A stretch of 64,000 bases of DNA, from the NCBI RefSeq assembly GCF_023061135.1, contig NZ_JAKGAN010000004.1, positions 186,001 through 250,000 on the forward strand. The letters run 5' to 3'. The notes beneath the pieces were generated by a model. That model worked only from the letters and a program-made list of their open reading frames with translations. It had not been told where the DNA came from and ran no database searches. Every line of letters starts with the position of its first letter. Position 1 is the stretch's first letter. Of the stretch, positions 29,293 to 38,125 are shown one piece after another. The position numbers were made by a program, and so were the translations under genes. Origin of the DNA: Chromohalobacter sarecensis (GTDB lineage Bacteria > Pseudomonadota > Gammaproteobacteria > Pseudomonadales > Halomonadaceae).

Positions 29293-29360
29293 CGCCAGCC
29301 GCAACTGATGGAAGCCATCGGCAACTGGACCGGCTGATCGGCGGCAATGGCGGTGTTTAG
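29293..29360 (+). repeat. comM 3' end, copy 2 of direct repeat
   Basis: It repeats the last part of comM including the TAG stop, minus the 7 bp GCTATCG and with three substitutions. Its end overlaps the stop codon of the convergent DUF4105 gene. It is best read as the original comM tail left behind when a cassette entered. Confidence 0.9.
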
Positions 29361-30406
29361 TCGTCCGCGCTGTAGGAAGGTGCATCGGCACCGGGGATGC
29401 TCTCGCGGATGCGCGCGGAGAAGTCGTCGGCGTCGCCTGCTTGTCGGGCGCGGTCGTTGATGTGGCCCTGGGCCTTGAGCGCGTCGAAGGGAGCGCCGGG
29501 GGCCAACGCGCCGACGCTGTGCACGTATTCGGGCAGGTAGCCGGATAGCAGCAGGCGGTAGTCGAAGGGCAGGCCGGGGACGATGCGTTTCATCATGGCG
29601 TAGACCAGCGTGGTGCAGTTGGAGGTCAGCGTGTTGTAGTAGCGCGGCTCGCGTTGCAGCTCATGGGCCTCGTCGAGGTAGGCGCGAAACAGGTCTTGCA
29701 TGACCGGCTTGGGCATCTGCACGCGATACAGATAGACGTCTTCGCCGCGCACATTGGTGCGCACGCGCACGATATCGCGCTCGTCGGCGGCGATGATGCT
29801 GACTTCGTATTCCTTGAAGAAGCCGCCCAGGGTGGAGAAGGCTTCGCCGCGCTCCTTGCGGATTTCCACCGAGAACGTCAGGTAGCGCCCGTCCTCGAAG
29901 CCGAAGCTGACCAGCGTATGGGCGATGGCCGGCCCCATCCAGTAAGACACCAGCAAATCGACCGAGCGCAGCTGGTCCAGATCGTAGTGGCGGGTTTCCC
30001 AGCGCTCATCGAAATCCTGCGGCGTGCGCCATTGGAAGTTGCGCACGTTATCTAGCGTGACTCGGTTGTCGTCTTCCTGCGTGCCGCTGACGATATGCGC
30101 GACGTCCGGTGCCCAGTCGCGCTCGGTGGCGGGTTGGATCGTCCACCACCAGATGCCGAGCACGAGGTACATGGCCAGGTAGCCGAGCAGGGCACGCGCC
30201 GGCCAGCCCTTGAGGAACAGCCCCAGGCAGCACGCCAGCGCGGCGATGATCCACAGTCCCGCCACGCCGTAACGCAGCAGGGTGGGGCCGGGTAGGCGAT
30301 ACCACAGCGCCAGCACCGCCCAGCCGCTGCTGGCGACGATCAGCAGTGCCAGCACAACAGCGATGAGCCAGTGCCACAGCGACGCAAGCCAAGCGTTGCG
30401 TGCCAT
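29357..30406 (-). CDS. DUF4105 (Lnb N-terminal-like) membrane protein
   Basis: A 349-residue protein. Three N-terminal hydrophobic segments (about 10-30, 42-65, 72-90) are followed by a large domain on the outer side of the membrane, with the TSNCTTLVYAMMKR motif whose Cys and preceding His-containing region suggest a papain-like fold. The family is related to the N-terminal domain of lacto-N-biosidase and its function is unknown. It lies in a five-gene co-directional run (33080 down to 29357) with 2 bp to the upstream aminotransferase gene. Confidence 0.75.
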   Translation of the reverse strand: MARNAWLASLWHWLIAVVLALLIVASSGWAVLALWYRLPGPTLLRYGVAGLWIIAALACCLGLFLKGWPARALLGYLAMYLVLGIWWWTIQPATERDWAPDVAHIVSGTQEDDNRVTLDNVRNFQWRTPQDFDERWETRHYDLDQLRSVDLLVSYWMGPAIAHTLVSFGFEDGRYLTFSVEIRKERGEAFSTLGGFFKEYEVSIIAADERDIVRVRTNVRGEDVYLYRVQMPKPVMQDLFRAYLDEAHELQREPRYYNTLTSNCTTLVYAMMKRIVPGLPFDYRLLLSGYLPEYVHSVGALAPGAPFDALKAQGHINDRARQAGDADDFSARIRESIPGADAPSYSADD

Positions 30407-30408
30407 GA

Positions 30409-31518
30409 TCAGTGCTGTGCCTCGAGCGCGTGTTCCAGCGCGGCTAGCCGGCCGGGCGCGAGGGCGTCCTCGAGCGTGCTGATACGCAGGACATGGCCCA
30501 GCGCGGAATGCGCGGGACGATGCACGAGCGTGCCGGCGTCGAGTAGTTCGCGATGCACCCGGGCGGCGAGTTCGGCCTCCGGCAGGCGCACGGCGATGAA
30601 GTTGGTGGCGCTGGGGGGTATGTCGGCGCCCCGCGCGCGAAGGTGCTCGGCCAGGGCCTCGCGGCGAGCGATCACGTCGCGCACGTGCTGTGCGGTTTCC
30701 TGAGGATGATCGAGCACGGTTTCGGCGGCGGCCAGCGCCAGTGACGAGACTGCGTAATGGATGCGCACCTTGTGCATCACCTCGATCAGCGCCGGTTCGG
30801 CGATGGCGTAGCCGATCCGCAGCCCCGCCAGGCCATGTGCCTTGGAAAAGGTGCGCAGTCGCACCACGCCGGGCCAGACCTCGCCTGCAGCGGGAGCGTC
30901 GGCATCGTCGCGGAAGTCGTGATAGGCCTCGTCGAGCACCAGTGTGCAGCCCTCGGGCAGGGCGTCGCGTAGCGCCAGCACGTCGGCATCACGGTGCAGG
31001 TGGCCGCTGGGATTGTCGGGATTGGCCAGATACACCACGCGGGCGTCATTGCGTACCGCGCGGGCGGCCAGAGCGTTGAGGTCCGGCGCCAGCACGCCGG
31101 GGGCGTCGTGATAGTCGACCTCGACCAGATGGCAGCCCTGGCCTTCGGCGAAGTAACTGAACGTGGGATAAGTGCCCGCGCTGGCGATCACCGTGCTGCC
31201 GGGGTCGCACAGCGTACGCAGAGCAAGTGCCATCAGGCTGTCGGCACCGGCGTCGATGACCAGCGCCTCCAGCGGCGTGCCGAGCTGGGCGTTCAGGCGT
31301 TGGCGCACGTCCATGGCCTCGGCATCGCCGTAGGCGCGGGCCAGCGTAGCGACCTCATCGCCGAAACGCGCCTTGAGCGCCTGATGGGGCATGTCCAGTC
31401 CTTCGTTGGAGCCCAGGCGATGCGGCACCTCACGGCCCCGCTTGCGTTCCAGCGCCTTGAGACCGGGGAACGGATTGTGCGGACCGCAACGATCGAGGTG
31501 GCGAGCGTGACGCGACAT
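30409..31518 (-). CDS. HisC-like PLP-dependent aminotransferase
   Basis: A fold-type I aminotransferase of 369 residues. The PLP lysine is in TFSKAHGLAGLRIGY, the cofactor-binding Asn-Pro is in YLANPDNPSGH, and the DEAYHDF motif is present. It is close to histidinol-phosphate aminotransferases, but the gene is not near other his genes, so the substrate is uncertain. The start at ATG 31518 has CAGGAG at -9. Confidence 0.82.
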   Translation of the reverse strand: MSRHARHLDRCGPHNPFPGLKALERKRGREVPHRLGSNEGLDMPHQALKARFGDEVATLARAYGDAEAMDVRQRLNAQLGTPLEALVIDAGADSLMALALRTLCDPGSTVIASAGTYPTFSYFAEGQGCHLVEVDYHDAPGVLAPDLNALAARAVRNDARVVYLANPDNPSGHLHRDADVLALRDALPEGCTLVLDEAYHDFRDDADAPAAGEVWPGVVRLRTFSKAHGLAGLRIGYAIAEPALIEVMHKVRIHYAVSSLALAAAETVLDHPQETAQHVRDVIARREALAEHLRARGADIPPSATNFIAVRLPEAELAARVHRELLDAGTLVHRPAHSALGHVLRISTLEDALAPGRLAALEHALEAQH

Positions 31519-31590
31519 GCGAGACTCCTGAAACGCAAAAGGCTCATTGTGCGACCGAGACGCGCTGGGCACAACGTGACACGCCTTGGT

Positions 31591-32082
31591 TTACAGCGCG
31601 CTGGCGTCCAGTGCCCCGGAGAGCGTGGCGCGCCAGCTGGGAGCCTCCTGGCCGGGGCGGCGTAGAGTGATTTCCCACTGATAGGGACGCAACTCCCGAT
31701 CGGAGAGCCGCAGTACGCCGTTGCCTGCGAGCTCGCTCTCGAGCACCCAGTGGTTGTCCGGTGCGTCGTCGGCCAGGATGCCCGGCGTCCAATCGAGGAC
31801 CTGAGGGCCATCTTCCTGTGCTAGCAGGGCGCGCCCCAGAGTTTCGGTGAGCCGTCCCGATGTGATGCCCAGTGCGGGAGAGACTGTCGGCGGTGCCAGC
31901 ATCACCACCATATCCTGTGTGTCACCCGACCATGGCGGCGATTCGAGCAGTGCCTCGGCGGCCTGATTGCTCATGCCATACACCGCCTGACGCATGTCGT
32001 CGGGTGGTGCGTCGCCAAGTCCAGCGCATCCTGCCAGCAGCAGGCATAGCGCGATGACACCAGCGACGCGAGTAGGCTTCAT
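31591..32082 (-). CDS. hypothetical lipoprotein
   Basis: A 163-residue protein with a type II signal peptide and lipobox LLAGC (Cys near residue 19), so it is probably anchored in the outer membrane. The mature part includes PPTVSPALGIT and RLTETLGRALLAQ segments, somewhat like the LpoB/PenB-type outer-membrane lipoprotein fold, but no family is assigned with confidence. It overlaps the hydrolase gene stop by four bases (ATGA), which supports the start at 32082 and operon expression. Confidence 0.7.
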   Translation of the reverse strand: MKPTRVAGVIALCLLLAGCAGLGDAPPDDMRQAVYGMSNQAAEALLESPPWSGDTQDMVVMLAPPTVSPALGITSGRLTETLGRALLAQEDGPQVLDWTPGILADDAPDNHWVLESELAGNGVLRLSDRELRPYQWEITLRRPGQEAPSWRATLSGALDASAL

Positions 32083-33080
32083 GGCTTTTCCTGCGGGCAA
32101 GCGGCGGCGCTGGGTAGCGCATCATGCGTCTCGAGCTGGCGCTCGTAACCCGCCAGGAACCCTTCGAGTTCATAGAAGAGAGGGGTACGAATCGGCTTGG
32201 CCTCATTGACCAGGTGATGCTGCGCCTCCGGGTGACGGTGGACATCGGCATTGGGAAATTTGCCCGTCAGCGTTGCCAGGTTCCACTGCCAGTCTACGGT
32301 GAAGTCTTGTTCGCCCTGGAGGATCAAGACCGGCAATTCGCTGGACGGCATGGAGAGCAACAGGGGAATCCAGTTGCGCATGGCGGTGACCCAGGTCAAG
32401 GCCAAGCGGTCAGGCTGCAAGGGGTCGCCGCGGCGCAGGAAATCGGCGAAGCCAAGATCGGTGGTGTTGGCGCGGAATCGGCGCGGCACCGAGCGCACGA
32501 AGGGGCTGACCACGCGATGCAGCCAGCTGGATTGCTGCCAGCCCCAGGGACGCACCAGTGGCGCCAGAAGCGCCAGGCCATCCCAGCGTGTCTGATGGCC
32601 GTGGGTCAGGGCGTCGGTGGCGAGAATCGACGCGCCGGTACTTTGGCCGATGCCGACCCAGGGGCCATCGGCCAGATCGAGACGTGTGACCTCCTCGGTC
32701 AGCGCGTTCAGGCAGCCGACATAGTCGTCGAAGTCGTCGATGGAAGCGCGTGCGCCACTGGAAAGCCCATGCCCCGGAAGATCCCACATCACCACGCGCC
32801 AGCCACGCGCCAACAGCAGTTCGAGCAGATGGCGGTAGAGTCCCAGGTGATCGAAGTAGCCATGCACGACGAAGGCCGTGCCTTGCGGGCTGGGCGGGTT
32901 CCATACTTGGGCCCACAACCGAAATCCCCGGGCCTCGAAGAAGCCGGCATGCAGATCGGTGTTCTCGGTCAGTAGCGAGGCCAGGCGGTAGTGCTCGAGA
33001 TAGGCGCTCATCGTCGCTGACACGGGACGTGCCATTGGCGTCAGCGGACCTAGTCGCTTCAACGGGGTAAAGTCGGTCAT
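32079..33080 (-). CDS. alpha/beta hydrolase (monoacylglycerol lipase-like)
   Basis: A 333-residue serine hydrolase. A lid-type N-terminus precedes GTAFVVHGYFDHLGLYRHL, where the HGY region gives the oxyanion hole. The nucleophile elbow is GQSTGA, and the catalytic Asp and His are in LQGEQDFTVDW and PEAQHHLVNE. Similar proteins are called lysophospholipase/PldB-like. There is no signal peptide, so it is cytoplasmic. It is the first gene of the run leading to the lipoprotein and aminotransferase. Confidence 0.82.
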   Translation of the reverse strand: MTDFTPLKRLGPLTPMARPVSATMSAYLEHYRLASLLTENTDLHAGFFEARGFRLWAQVWNPPSPQGTAFVVHGYFDHLGLYRHLLELLLARGWRVVMWDLPGHGLSSGARASIDDFDDYVGCLNALTEEVTRLDLADGPWVGIGQSTGASILATDALTHGHQTRWDGLALLAPLVRPWGWQQSSWLHRVVSPFVRSVPRRFRANTTDLGFADFLRRGDPLQPDRLALTWVTAMRNWIPLLLSMPSSELPVLILQGEQDFTVDWQWNLATLTGKFPNADVHRHPEAQHHLVNEAKPIRTPLFYELEGFLAGYERQLETHDALPSAAACPQEKP

Positions 33081-33311
33081 TCAGTTCTCCTAGTGCGTTC
33101 CATGCTAGCGCCCGCGCGGTCCCCGAGGCTACCGGGAAGTGATCGCCAGGCCCTTTTTTCGGGTCTCGCCCGCCATGCGTCGGCAGGTACATGGCGTTCT
33201 TCGATGCCGGACAACGACGCTCAGACCAATGGTGGAGATGACAGCGCGAGCATTTACGTCTAATTTGTGGAATTATTTTCCACGTTTGAGGCGAGACTTG
33301 AGGAGAGCCCC

Positions 33312-35513
33312 ATGACAGACCGCATTACACGCCATCGTTTGCAGGTGGCCAGCCAGCTCGATCGTTTCATCAACGACGAAGCCTTGCCCGGCACGGGTGT
33401 CGATTCCGAAGCCTTCTGGGCCGGGTTCGACGCCCTGGTTCACGATCTTGCACCCACCAATCGAGAGCTGCTGGCCGAACGCGAACGTCTGCAAGTCGAG
33501 CTGGATGCGTGGCACAAGGCGCATCCCGGCCCAGTGCGGGACATGGACGCCTATCGCGACTTCTTGAAGGACATCGGCTATCTGATCGAGGCGCCGGCGA
33601 AGGTGCAGGCGACGACGACCAACGTCGACGACGAGATCGCTATCCAGGCCGGGCCGCAGCTGGTGGTGCCGGTGAGTAACGCGCGCTACGCGCTCAATGC
33701 CGCCAACGCGCGCTGGGGTAGCCTGTACGACGCGCTCTACGGCACCGATGTGATCCCCGAGACGGATGGCGCCGAGAAGGGACAGGACTACAACCCCAAG
33801 CGTGGTGAAGCGGTCGTCGCCTATGCGCGTGGCGTGCTCGACCAGGCCGCGCCGCTGGCCGAGGGCTCGCACGCCGAGTCGAGCGGCTACAGCATCCGCG
33901 ACGGTAAGCTGGTGGTGCAGTTGCAGGGTGGCAGCGAAACGACACTGGCGCGTTCCGCCCAGCTGGTGGGCTATCAGGGCGAAGCCGCCGAACCCACGGC
34001 GGTGCTGTTGGCCAACCACGGCTTGCATCTGGAAGTGCAGTTCGACGCCACGCACCCTATCGGCAAGACGGACCCGGCGCGCGTCAAGGATGTCTTGGTC
34101 GAGGCAGCGGTGAGTACGATCATGGACTGCGAGGACTCCGTGGCTGCGGTGGACGCCGAGGACAAGACGCTGCTCTATCGCAACTGGCTGGGGCTGATGA
34201 AGGGAGACCTCGCCGAGTCGTTCGACAAGGGCGGCAAGACCGTGACGCGGCGCCTCAATCCGGATCGCGACTACACGGCACCGCAGGGCGGCGAGGTGCG
34301 CTTGCCTGGGCGCTCGCTGCTGTTCGTGCGCAATGTCGGCCATCTGATGACCACGCCGGCGGTGCTCGACGGCGAGGGCAACGAGATCCCCGAGGGCATA
34401 CTGGATGGCGTGATCACCAGCCTGCTGGCGATACACGACCTCAAGAAGCGCGAAGGTGATGCCAGTAACTCGAGGACGGGCTCGGTGTATATCGTTAAGC
34501 CGAAAATGCACGGGCCCAAGGAAGTCGCCTTCTCCAACAGCCTGTTCATGCGCATCGAGGACATGCTGGGGCTACCCCGCGATACGCTCAAGATGGGCAT
34601 CATGGACGAGGAACGCCGCACCTCGGTCAACCTCAAGGCATGCATCAATGAAGCCGCCTCGCGCGTGGCGTTCATCAATACCGGCTTTCTGGATCGCACC
34701 GGCGACGAAATGCATACCGCCATGGAAGCCGGCCCCATGCTGCGCAAGGGCGACATGAAGGGCGCCACCTGGATCGGTGCCTACGAGAAGAATAATGTGC
34801 AGACCGGTTTGGCCTGCGGTCTGCGTGGTCGGGCGCAGATCGGCAAGGGCATGTGGGCGATGCCGGAGCTGATGGCCGCAATGATCGAGCAGAAGATCGG
34901 TCATCCCCAGGCCGGCGCGACCACGGCCTGGGTGCCCTCGCCCACGGCGGCGGTGCTGCATGCGCTGCATTATCATCAGGTCGACGTGGCGACGATTCAG
35001 CGCGAACTGGAAACCAAGCCGAGCGACGACATGCTCGACGATCTGCTCACCGTGCCGGTGGTCAAAAGCGCGGCTTCGGGCGCTAACAAGACCCCGAACT
35101 GGGCCGACGACGAGATCCAGCAGGAGCTGGATAACAACTGCCAGGGCATCCTTGGCTACGTGGTGCGCTGGGTCGAGCATGGCGTGGGTTGCTCCAAGGT
35201 GCCGGACATCCACGGCGTGGGGCTGATGGAAGATCGTGCCACCTTGCGGATCGCCAGCCAGTTGCTGGCCAATTGGCTGCACCATGGCATCGTCAGCGAA
35301 GCGCGGGTGCGAGAGACGCTGGAGCGCATGGCCAAGGTCGTCGACGAGCAGAACGCCCACGACCCCGATTACACGCCGATGACCTCGCACCTGGCCGAGT
35401 CCAGCGCCTTCCAGGCGGCGTCCGACCTGATCTTCAAGGGTCGCGAACAGCCGGCCGGCTATACTGAACCGCTGCTGCACCAGTGGCGTGCGGCACACAA
35501 GGCGAAGGGGTAA
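33312..35513 (+). CDS. glcB: malate synthase G
   Basis: A 733-residue monomeric malate synthase, the usual length for isoform G. Visible segments are [27 protein letters not shown], the [11 protein letters not shown] catalytic stretch, [16 protein letters not shown] and the C-terminal [16 protein letters not shown] with the conserved Cys. It condenses glyoxylate and acetyl-CoA to malate. The ATG at 33312 has GAGGAGAGCCCC upstream; an upstream start at 33267 lacks family similarity. It is a single-gene unit in the cytoplasm. Confidence 0.96.
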   Translation: MTDRITRHRLQVASQLDRFINDEALPGTGVDSEAFWAGFDALVHDLAPTNRELLAERERLQVELDAWHKAHPGPVRDMDAYRDFLKDIGYLIEAPAKVQATTTNVDDEIAIQAGPQLVVPVSNARYALNAANARWGSLYDALYGTDVIPETDGAEKGQDYNPKRGEAVVAYARGVLDQAAPLAEGSHAESSGYSIRDGKLVVQLQGGSETTLARSAQLVGYQGEAAEPTAVLLANHGLHLEVQFDATHPIGKTDPARVKDVLVEAAVSTIMDCEDSVAAVDAEDKTLLYRNWLGLMKGDLAESFDKGGKTVTRRLNPDRDYTAPQGGEVRLPGRSLLFVRNVGHLMTTPAVLDGEGNEIPEGILDGVITSLLAIHDLKKREGDASNSRTGSVYIVKPKMHGPKEVAFSNSLFMRIEDMLGLPRDTLKMGIMDEERRTSVNLKACINEAASRVAFINTGFLDRTGDEMHTAMEAGPMLRKGDMKGATWIGAYEKNNVQTGLACGLRGRAQIGKGMWAMPELMAAMIEQKIGHPQAGATTAWVPSPTAAVLHALHYHQVDVATIQRELETKPSDDMLDDLLTVPVVKSAASGANKTPNWADDEIQQELDNNCQGILGYVVRWVEHGVGCSKVPDIHGVGLMEDRATLRIASQLLANWLHHGIVSEARVRETLERMAKVVDEQNAHDPDYTPMTSHLAESSAFQAASDLIFKGREQPAGYTEPLLHQWRAAHKAKG

Positions 35514-35546
35514 AAAGAGGGAAGTCTGAAGCGCGACGCTTCGCGC

Positions 35547-35560
35547 CTGGAAGCTGGAAG
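35547..35560. repeat. inverted pair of the CTTCCAG heptamer
   Basis: CTGGAAG occurs twice in tandem, the reverse complement of the heptamer array 56 bp downstream. The two could pair into a 14-bp stem in RNA or single-stranded DNA. Confidence 0.85.
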
Positions 35561-35615
35561 AAAGGGCAAAAACGAAAACCGTTTGCCTTGGCTGAGGGCG
35601 GTGGTAGCGTCTTGG

Positions 35616-35664
35616 CTTCCAGCTTCCAGCTTCCAGCTTCCAGCTTCCAGCTTCCAGCTTCCAG
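35616..35664. repeat. tandem heptanucleotide repeat (CTTCCAG x 7)
   Basis: Seven perfect units of CTTCCAG in 49 bp, in the non-coding gap between glcB and the copper island. A unit of seven with slippage potential makes the copy number likely to vary between strains. It marks the edge where GC content falls. Confidence 0.95.
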
Positions 35665-35717
35665 CTGCGGAACACCGTGCCCCGGCGGTTGCGCTATCTT
35701 GGCCACTGCGCTGTCTT

Positions 35718-35749
35718 TTAAGCGTCGTTTCAGCTTTATGGGATATAAA
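35718..35749 (+). promoter_or_regulatory. proposed copper-regulator site and promoter, first island gene
   Basis: TTAAG-N6-TTCAG is followed ten bases later by TATAAA. The same layout occurs at 37575, 40117 and 42877. The half-site spacing of 11 bp and the absence of a normal -35 box fit activation by an OmpR-family regulator. Confidence 0.6.
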
Positions 35750-35779
35750 GTATTTGTACCCAATGAAATGAGGTGTGCC

Positions 35780-36196
35780 ATGAAAGTTAAAATGATTGCA
35801 TTAACAGCTTTTATATCCAGCGTGTTAGCAATTCCTGCTGTTGCGAGCGTTGGTCATGACGGTGGCGTTCCCGTGCTAGAAGATGGTGTTTCATCGAGCC
35901 AGATGATTAGCAATGGTAACGAAAACCGGTACAGCGTGCCTGTTGATAAGCCGACTACTTTAACAGTAACAAGTGAACACTATGCTGGTAGCTCTAGTCG
36001 TGGAAACTATCTGAAAGCAGTGCTCTATGACGCATCAGGAGAAATGGTTGCCGCAGCGTCAAATCCTGATGGGCACTTCTCTCTTGTCAGGTCATTAGAG
36101 CCAGGAGATTATCAGCTTGTGGTTACTGGAAGCACTACCATGGGAGGCGCTCATGAAAGTCGAAACACCTACCAACTCCATACCCAGTATCAATAA
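35780..36196 (+). CDS. small secreted protein of the copper island, function unknown
   Basis: A 138-residue protein with a clear signal peptide (cleavage near AVAS-VGHDG). The mature domain is a beta-rich fold with SSRGNYLKAVLYDASGEMV and LEPGDYQLVVTGST segments, reminiscent of bacterial pre-peptidase C-terminal-like domains. A His occurs near each end. ATG 35780 has AGGTG upstream and a proposed copper-regulator site 31-62 bp upstream. Base composition is far lower in GC than glcB. No family function is claimed. Confidence 0.7.
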   Translation: MKVKMIALTAFISSVLAIPAVASVGHDGGVPVLEDGVSSSQMISNGNENRYSVPVDKPTTLTVTSEHYAGSSSRGNYLKAVLYDASGEMVAAASNPDGHFSLVRSLEPGDYQLVVTGSTTMGGAHESRNTYQLHTQYQ

Positions 36197-36213
36197 CTGA
36201 AGCATGGTAGGAA

Positions 36214-36246
36214 GAGAACCGGCTGACTGTGGTTGGCCGGTTCTTC
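36214..36246 (+). terminator. intrinsic terminator after the secreted-protein gene
   Basis: GAACCGGC and GCCGGTTC form the stem, followed by TTCTTCTTAT, 18 bp after the stop at 36196. Confidence 0.75.
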
Positions 36247-36285
36247 TTATAGGATGCAATCCTAAAATAGCATAGGGTGTGGATA

Positions 36286-36798
36286 ATGAAGGCAACGGAC
36301 TCATATAAATACTATGGTGTTGTTAGTCGCGTCTTGCATTGGATAACTGCAATATTGGTTATTATACAGCTAGTCGATATATATATGCGTAGCTGGGACC
36401 CTAAAAATATTTTTAGTCAGTATGTACAGCCGTGGCATATGACGATAGGGATTTCTGTTTTGGGGGTGATGCTGCTCCGCCTGGTATGGTTGTTGGTGCA
36501 GAGAAAGCATAGGCCACGAAGTAGAAGTGTAATGGCAAGGTTTGGGCATTTTAGTATATACGTTGTTCTGATCGCTATCCCGTTGAGTGGCTTGTTGCAA
36601 GGTTATCCCGTTTTAGTTTTTGATACTCTGTTGACAAAAGGCGTTGACACAAAATGGGATGCGATTTTTCAGGAGCTGCATGGTCCGCTTGCATATATAT
36701 TAACAGCGTTGATTGCAGGGCATGTGTTTATGGCGATATTACATCGCCTAGTACATCGCGATGGAACTTGGGAGAAAATGATAGGGAAAAGAAAATAG
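36286..36798 (+). CDS. cytochrome b561-family protein
   Basis: A 170-residue four-helix membrane protein of the bacterial cytochrome b561 type. Potential heme-ligating His residues lie in VLHWIT (helix 1), QPWHMTIG (helix 2) and GHVFMAILHRLVH (helix 4). Such proteins pass electrons from quinol to periplasmic acceptors; in a copper island it may support periplasmic copper redox chemistry. ATG 36286 follows AGGGTGTGGATA. The gene is AT-rich, unlike the core genome. Confidence 0.87.
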   Translation: MKATDSYKYYGVVSRVLHWITAILVIIQLVDIYMRSWDPKNIFSQYVQPWHMTIGISVLGVMLLRLVWLLVQRKHRPRSRSVMARFGHFSIYVVLIAIPLSGLLQGYPVLVFDTLLTKGVDTKWDAIFQELHGPLAYILTALIAGHVFMAILHRLVHRDGTWEKMIGKRK

Positions 36799-36823
36799 CT
36801 CCGGTTAAGTTTTTATTGTGTGT

Positions 36824-36850
36824 AAAAAAAGGAGGGGAGTAGCTCCCCTC
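36824..36850 (-). terminator. terminator of the DUF411 gene
   Basis: GAGGGGAG-TAG-CTCCCCTC is an 8-bp stem. On the minus strand it is followed by a run of seven T. It is positioned 30 bp after the DUF411 stop and 33 bp after the convergent cytochrome gene. Confidence 0.85.
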
Positions 36851-36879
36851 TAAAAGCCAGGCTGCGATGAAAAAGTTTT

Positions 36880-37317
36880 CTAAAGAGTCATGAAAGAATG
36901 GTCGTTGTTGTTGTTAAATTCATATATTTCAAAAGGCATTTTTTGAGCCCCGGGCATGCCTGGTGATCCTTTCGGCATGTCGGCAAGGCCGATGCCATCT
37001 ATATCCGGTTGTTTAGAGAAAAGCGTTGCTATTGCTTTTTTAGGAACGTGCCCCTCGATCCAATATTTACCCAATTTAAGGGTATGGCATGAAGCCACAC
37101 TCTTGGGCACTCCTGCTTGCTTCTTGATACTATCCAGAGCAACATCATCCACGATCGTGATCTTGACACCTTGCGTTTCAAGGTAATGTGCATAAGCCGT
37201 GCAACAGTCGCACCTTGGATCTTTGTAAAGAGTTGCCTCGGCAGGTAGGTCGTTTGCCGACACGGTCCCTGTTGCCAAGAAGCTACATGCCAGTAGTGGA
37301 GCCAGGATTCGTTTCAT
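36880..37317 (-). CDS. DUF411 periplasmic metal-binding protein
   Basis: A 145-residue protein. A signal peptide (cleavage near VSA-ND) is followed by a thioredoxin-like DUF411 domain with DPRCDCC (CxCC, about residues 35-38) and a conserved SCHT segment. DUF411 proteins are regularly found in copper and silver resistance loci and are thought to bind copper. It is the second gene of a minus-strand unit driven by a CueR-like promoter. A longer frame to 37368 has no signal and overlaps the upstream gene. Confidence 0.87.
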   Translation of the reverse strand: MKRILAPLLACSFLATGTVSANDLPAEATLYKDPRCDCCTAYAHYLETQGVKITIVDDVALDSIKKQAGVPKSVASCHTLKLGKYWIEGHVPKKAIATLFSKQPDIDGIGLADMPKGSPGMPGAQKMPFEIYEFNNNNDHSFMTL

Positions 37318-37327
37318 GACTGTATCC

Positions 37328-37462
37328 TTAATGAGGGCGCCTGAAGAGGTACTTGATGAGAGAAGCAATGCTTAACCCAATAAGCAAAAGTAATGTTAGT
37401 GGCATAAACCACCCTATCCATCCCATTGAGCCCATTAAAGCGAAACATTCTGAATTCATCAT
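37328..37462 (-). CDS. 44-residue single-span membrane protein
   Basis: A small protein with one hydrophobic helix (about residues 13-37) and a basic C-terminal RRPH, so the C-terminus is probably cytoplasmic. It has Cys5 and five Met residues in the N-terminal 20, which could coordinate copper. Two adjacent ATGs (37462, 37459) follow AAGAGGA. It is first in the CueR-like promoter unit with the DUF411 gene. No named family recognised. Confidence 0.6.
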   Translation of the reverse strand: MMNSECFALMGSMGWIGWFMPLTLLLLIGLSIASLIKYLFRRPH

Positions 37463-37495
37463 GAAAATCCTCTTGGAAGTGCTATCCTGTGATAA

Positions 37496-37527
37496 AGAGT
37501 ACAACCTTTGTGTTGCCCAAAGGTCAA
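37496..37527 (-). promoter_or_regulatory. CueR/MerR-type copper promoter
   Basis: Minus-strand TTGACC (37522-37527) and TACTCT (37496-37501) are separated by 20 bp, the stretched spacing of MerR-family promoters. The spacer holds a perfect dyad, ACCTTTG-N7-CAAAGGT (37504-37524), matching CueR operators. It reads toward the small membrane protein and DUF411 genes. No cueR gene is in the window. Confidence 0.85.
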
Positions 37528-37574
37528 GTGTAGAAATGATCACGGCTTGTTTGTTAGTAAGCTAAGTAGATGTG

Positions 37575-37606
37575 TTCAGGATCATTTCAGGTTGTGCCTC
37601 TATAAA
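37575..37606 (+). promoter_or_regulatory. proposed copper-regulator site and promoter of the cupredoxin gene
   Basis: TTCAG-N6-TTCAG, a ten-base gap and TATAAA at 37601-37606. It is identical in layout to the site at 35718. The cupredoxin and the two-component genes follow. Confidence 0.65.
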
Positions 37607-37639
37607 GGACATGCACCCATAATTTTAGGAGAGCCTTTC

Positions 37640-38116
37640 ATGTATAAGAAGCATCTGGTATCAAGCCTTTTGGCAATCTCGTTGAGTACGATGGCGGCGG
37701 CTTCCTGGGCCTCGGCCGGGCATGGAAATAGCGAAAAGGTGAGTGACGCTGACGTTGATCGCACCATCACGGTGGAAGCGGGAGACATGTGGTTTGACCC
37801 TGAGGACATCGAGGCCTCTACCGGGGAAACCATTAAATTTGAGATCACTAACACGGGTGGTATCGAACATGAGTTTACAATCGGAGACGAGTCCGCTCAA
37901 GAGGAGCATCGTGATATGATGCAAGAAATGAGTGAAGGCGATGGGGGGCACCATATGTCGGAAGGTGGTGATGGCATGGCTTCGGTGACCATCGAACCCG
38001 GTGAGACCAAAGAGCTGGTTTGGACGGTTCCTGATAGTGCTAAAAGTCTAGAGTATGCCTGCAACATCCCTGGGCATTATGAGTCAGGCATGTATGGTAA
38101 CGTTACAGTAAAATGA
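37640..38116 (+). CDS. periplasmic cupredoxin
   Basis: A 158-residue blue-copper-like protein. A signal peptide (cleavage near ASA-GH) is followed by a cupredoxin fold. Copper ligands are His in GIEHEFTIGD and Cys, His and Met in YACNIPGHYESGM. A His/Met-rich insert (EEHRDMMQEMSEGDGGHHMSEGGDGM) could hold extra copper. This type is common in copper-resistance clusters. The start has TAGGAGAG at -14. It is nine bases before the regulator gene, so cotranscription is likely. Confidence 0.9.
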   Translation: MYKKHLVSSLLAISLSTMAAASWASAGHGNSEKVSDADVDRTITVEAGDMWFDPEDIEASTGETIKFEITNTGGIEHEFTIGDESAQEEHRDMMQEMSEGDGGHHMSEGGDGMASVTIEPGETKELVWTVPDSAKSLEYACNIPGHYESGMYGNVTVK

Positions 38117-38125
38117 TGTGAATAT

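Noticed and set aside
35616-35664. CRISPR-like array
   Set aside because: Units are 7 bp with no spacers.
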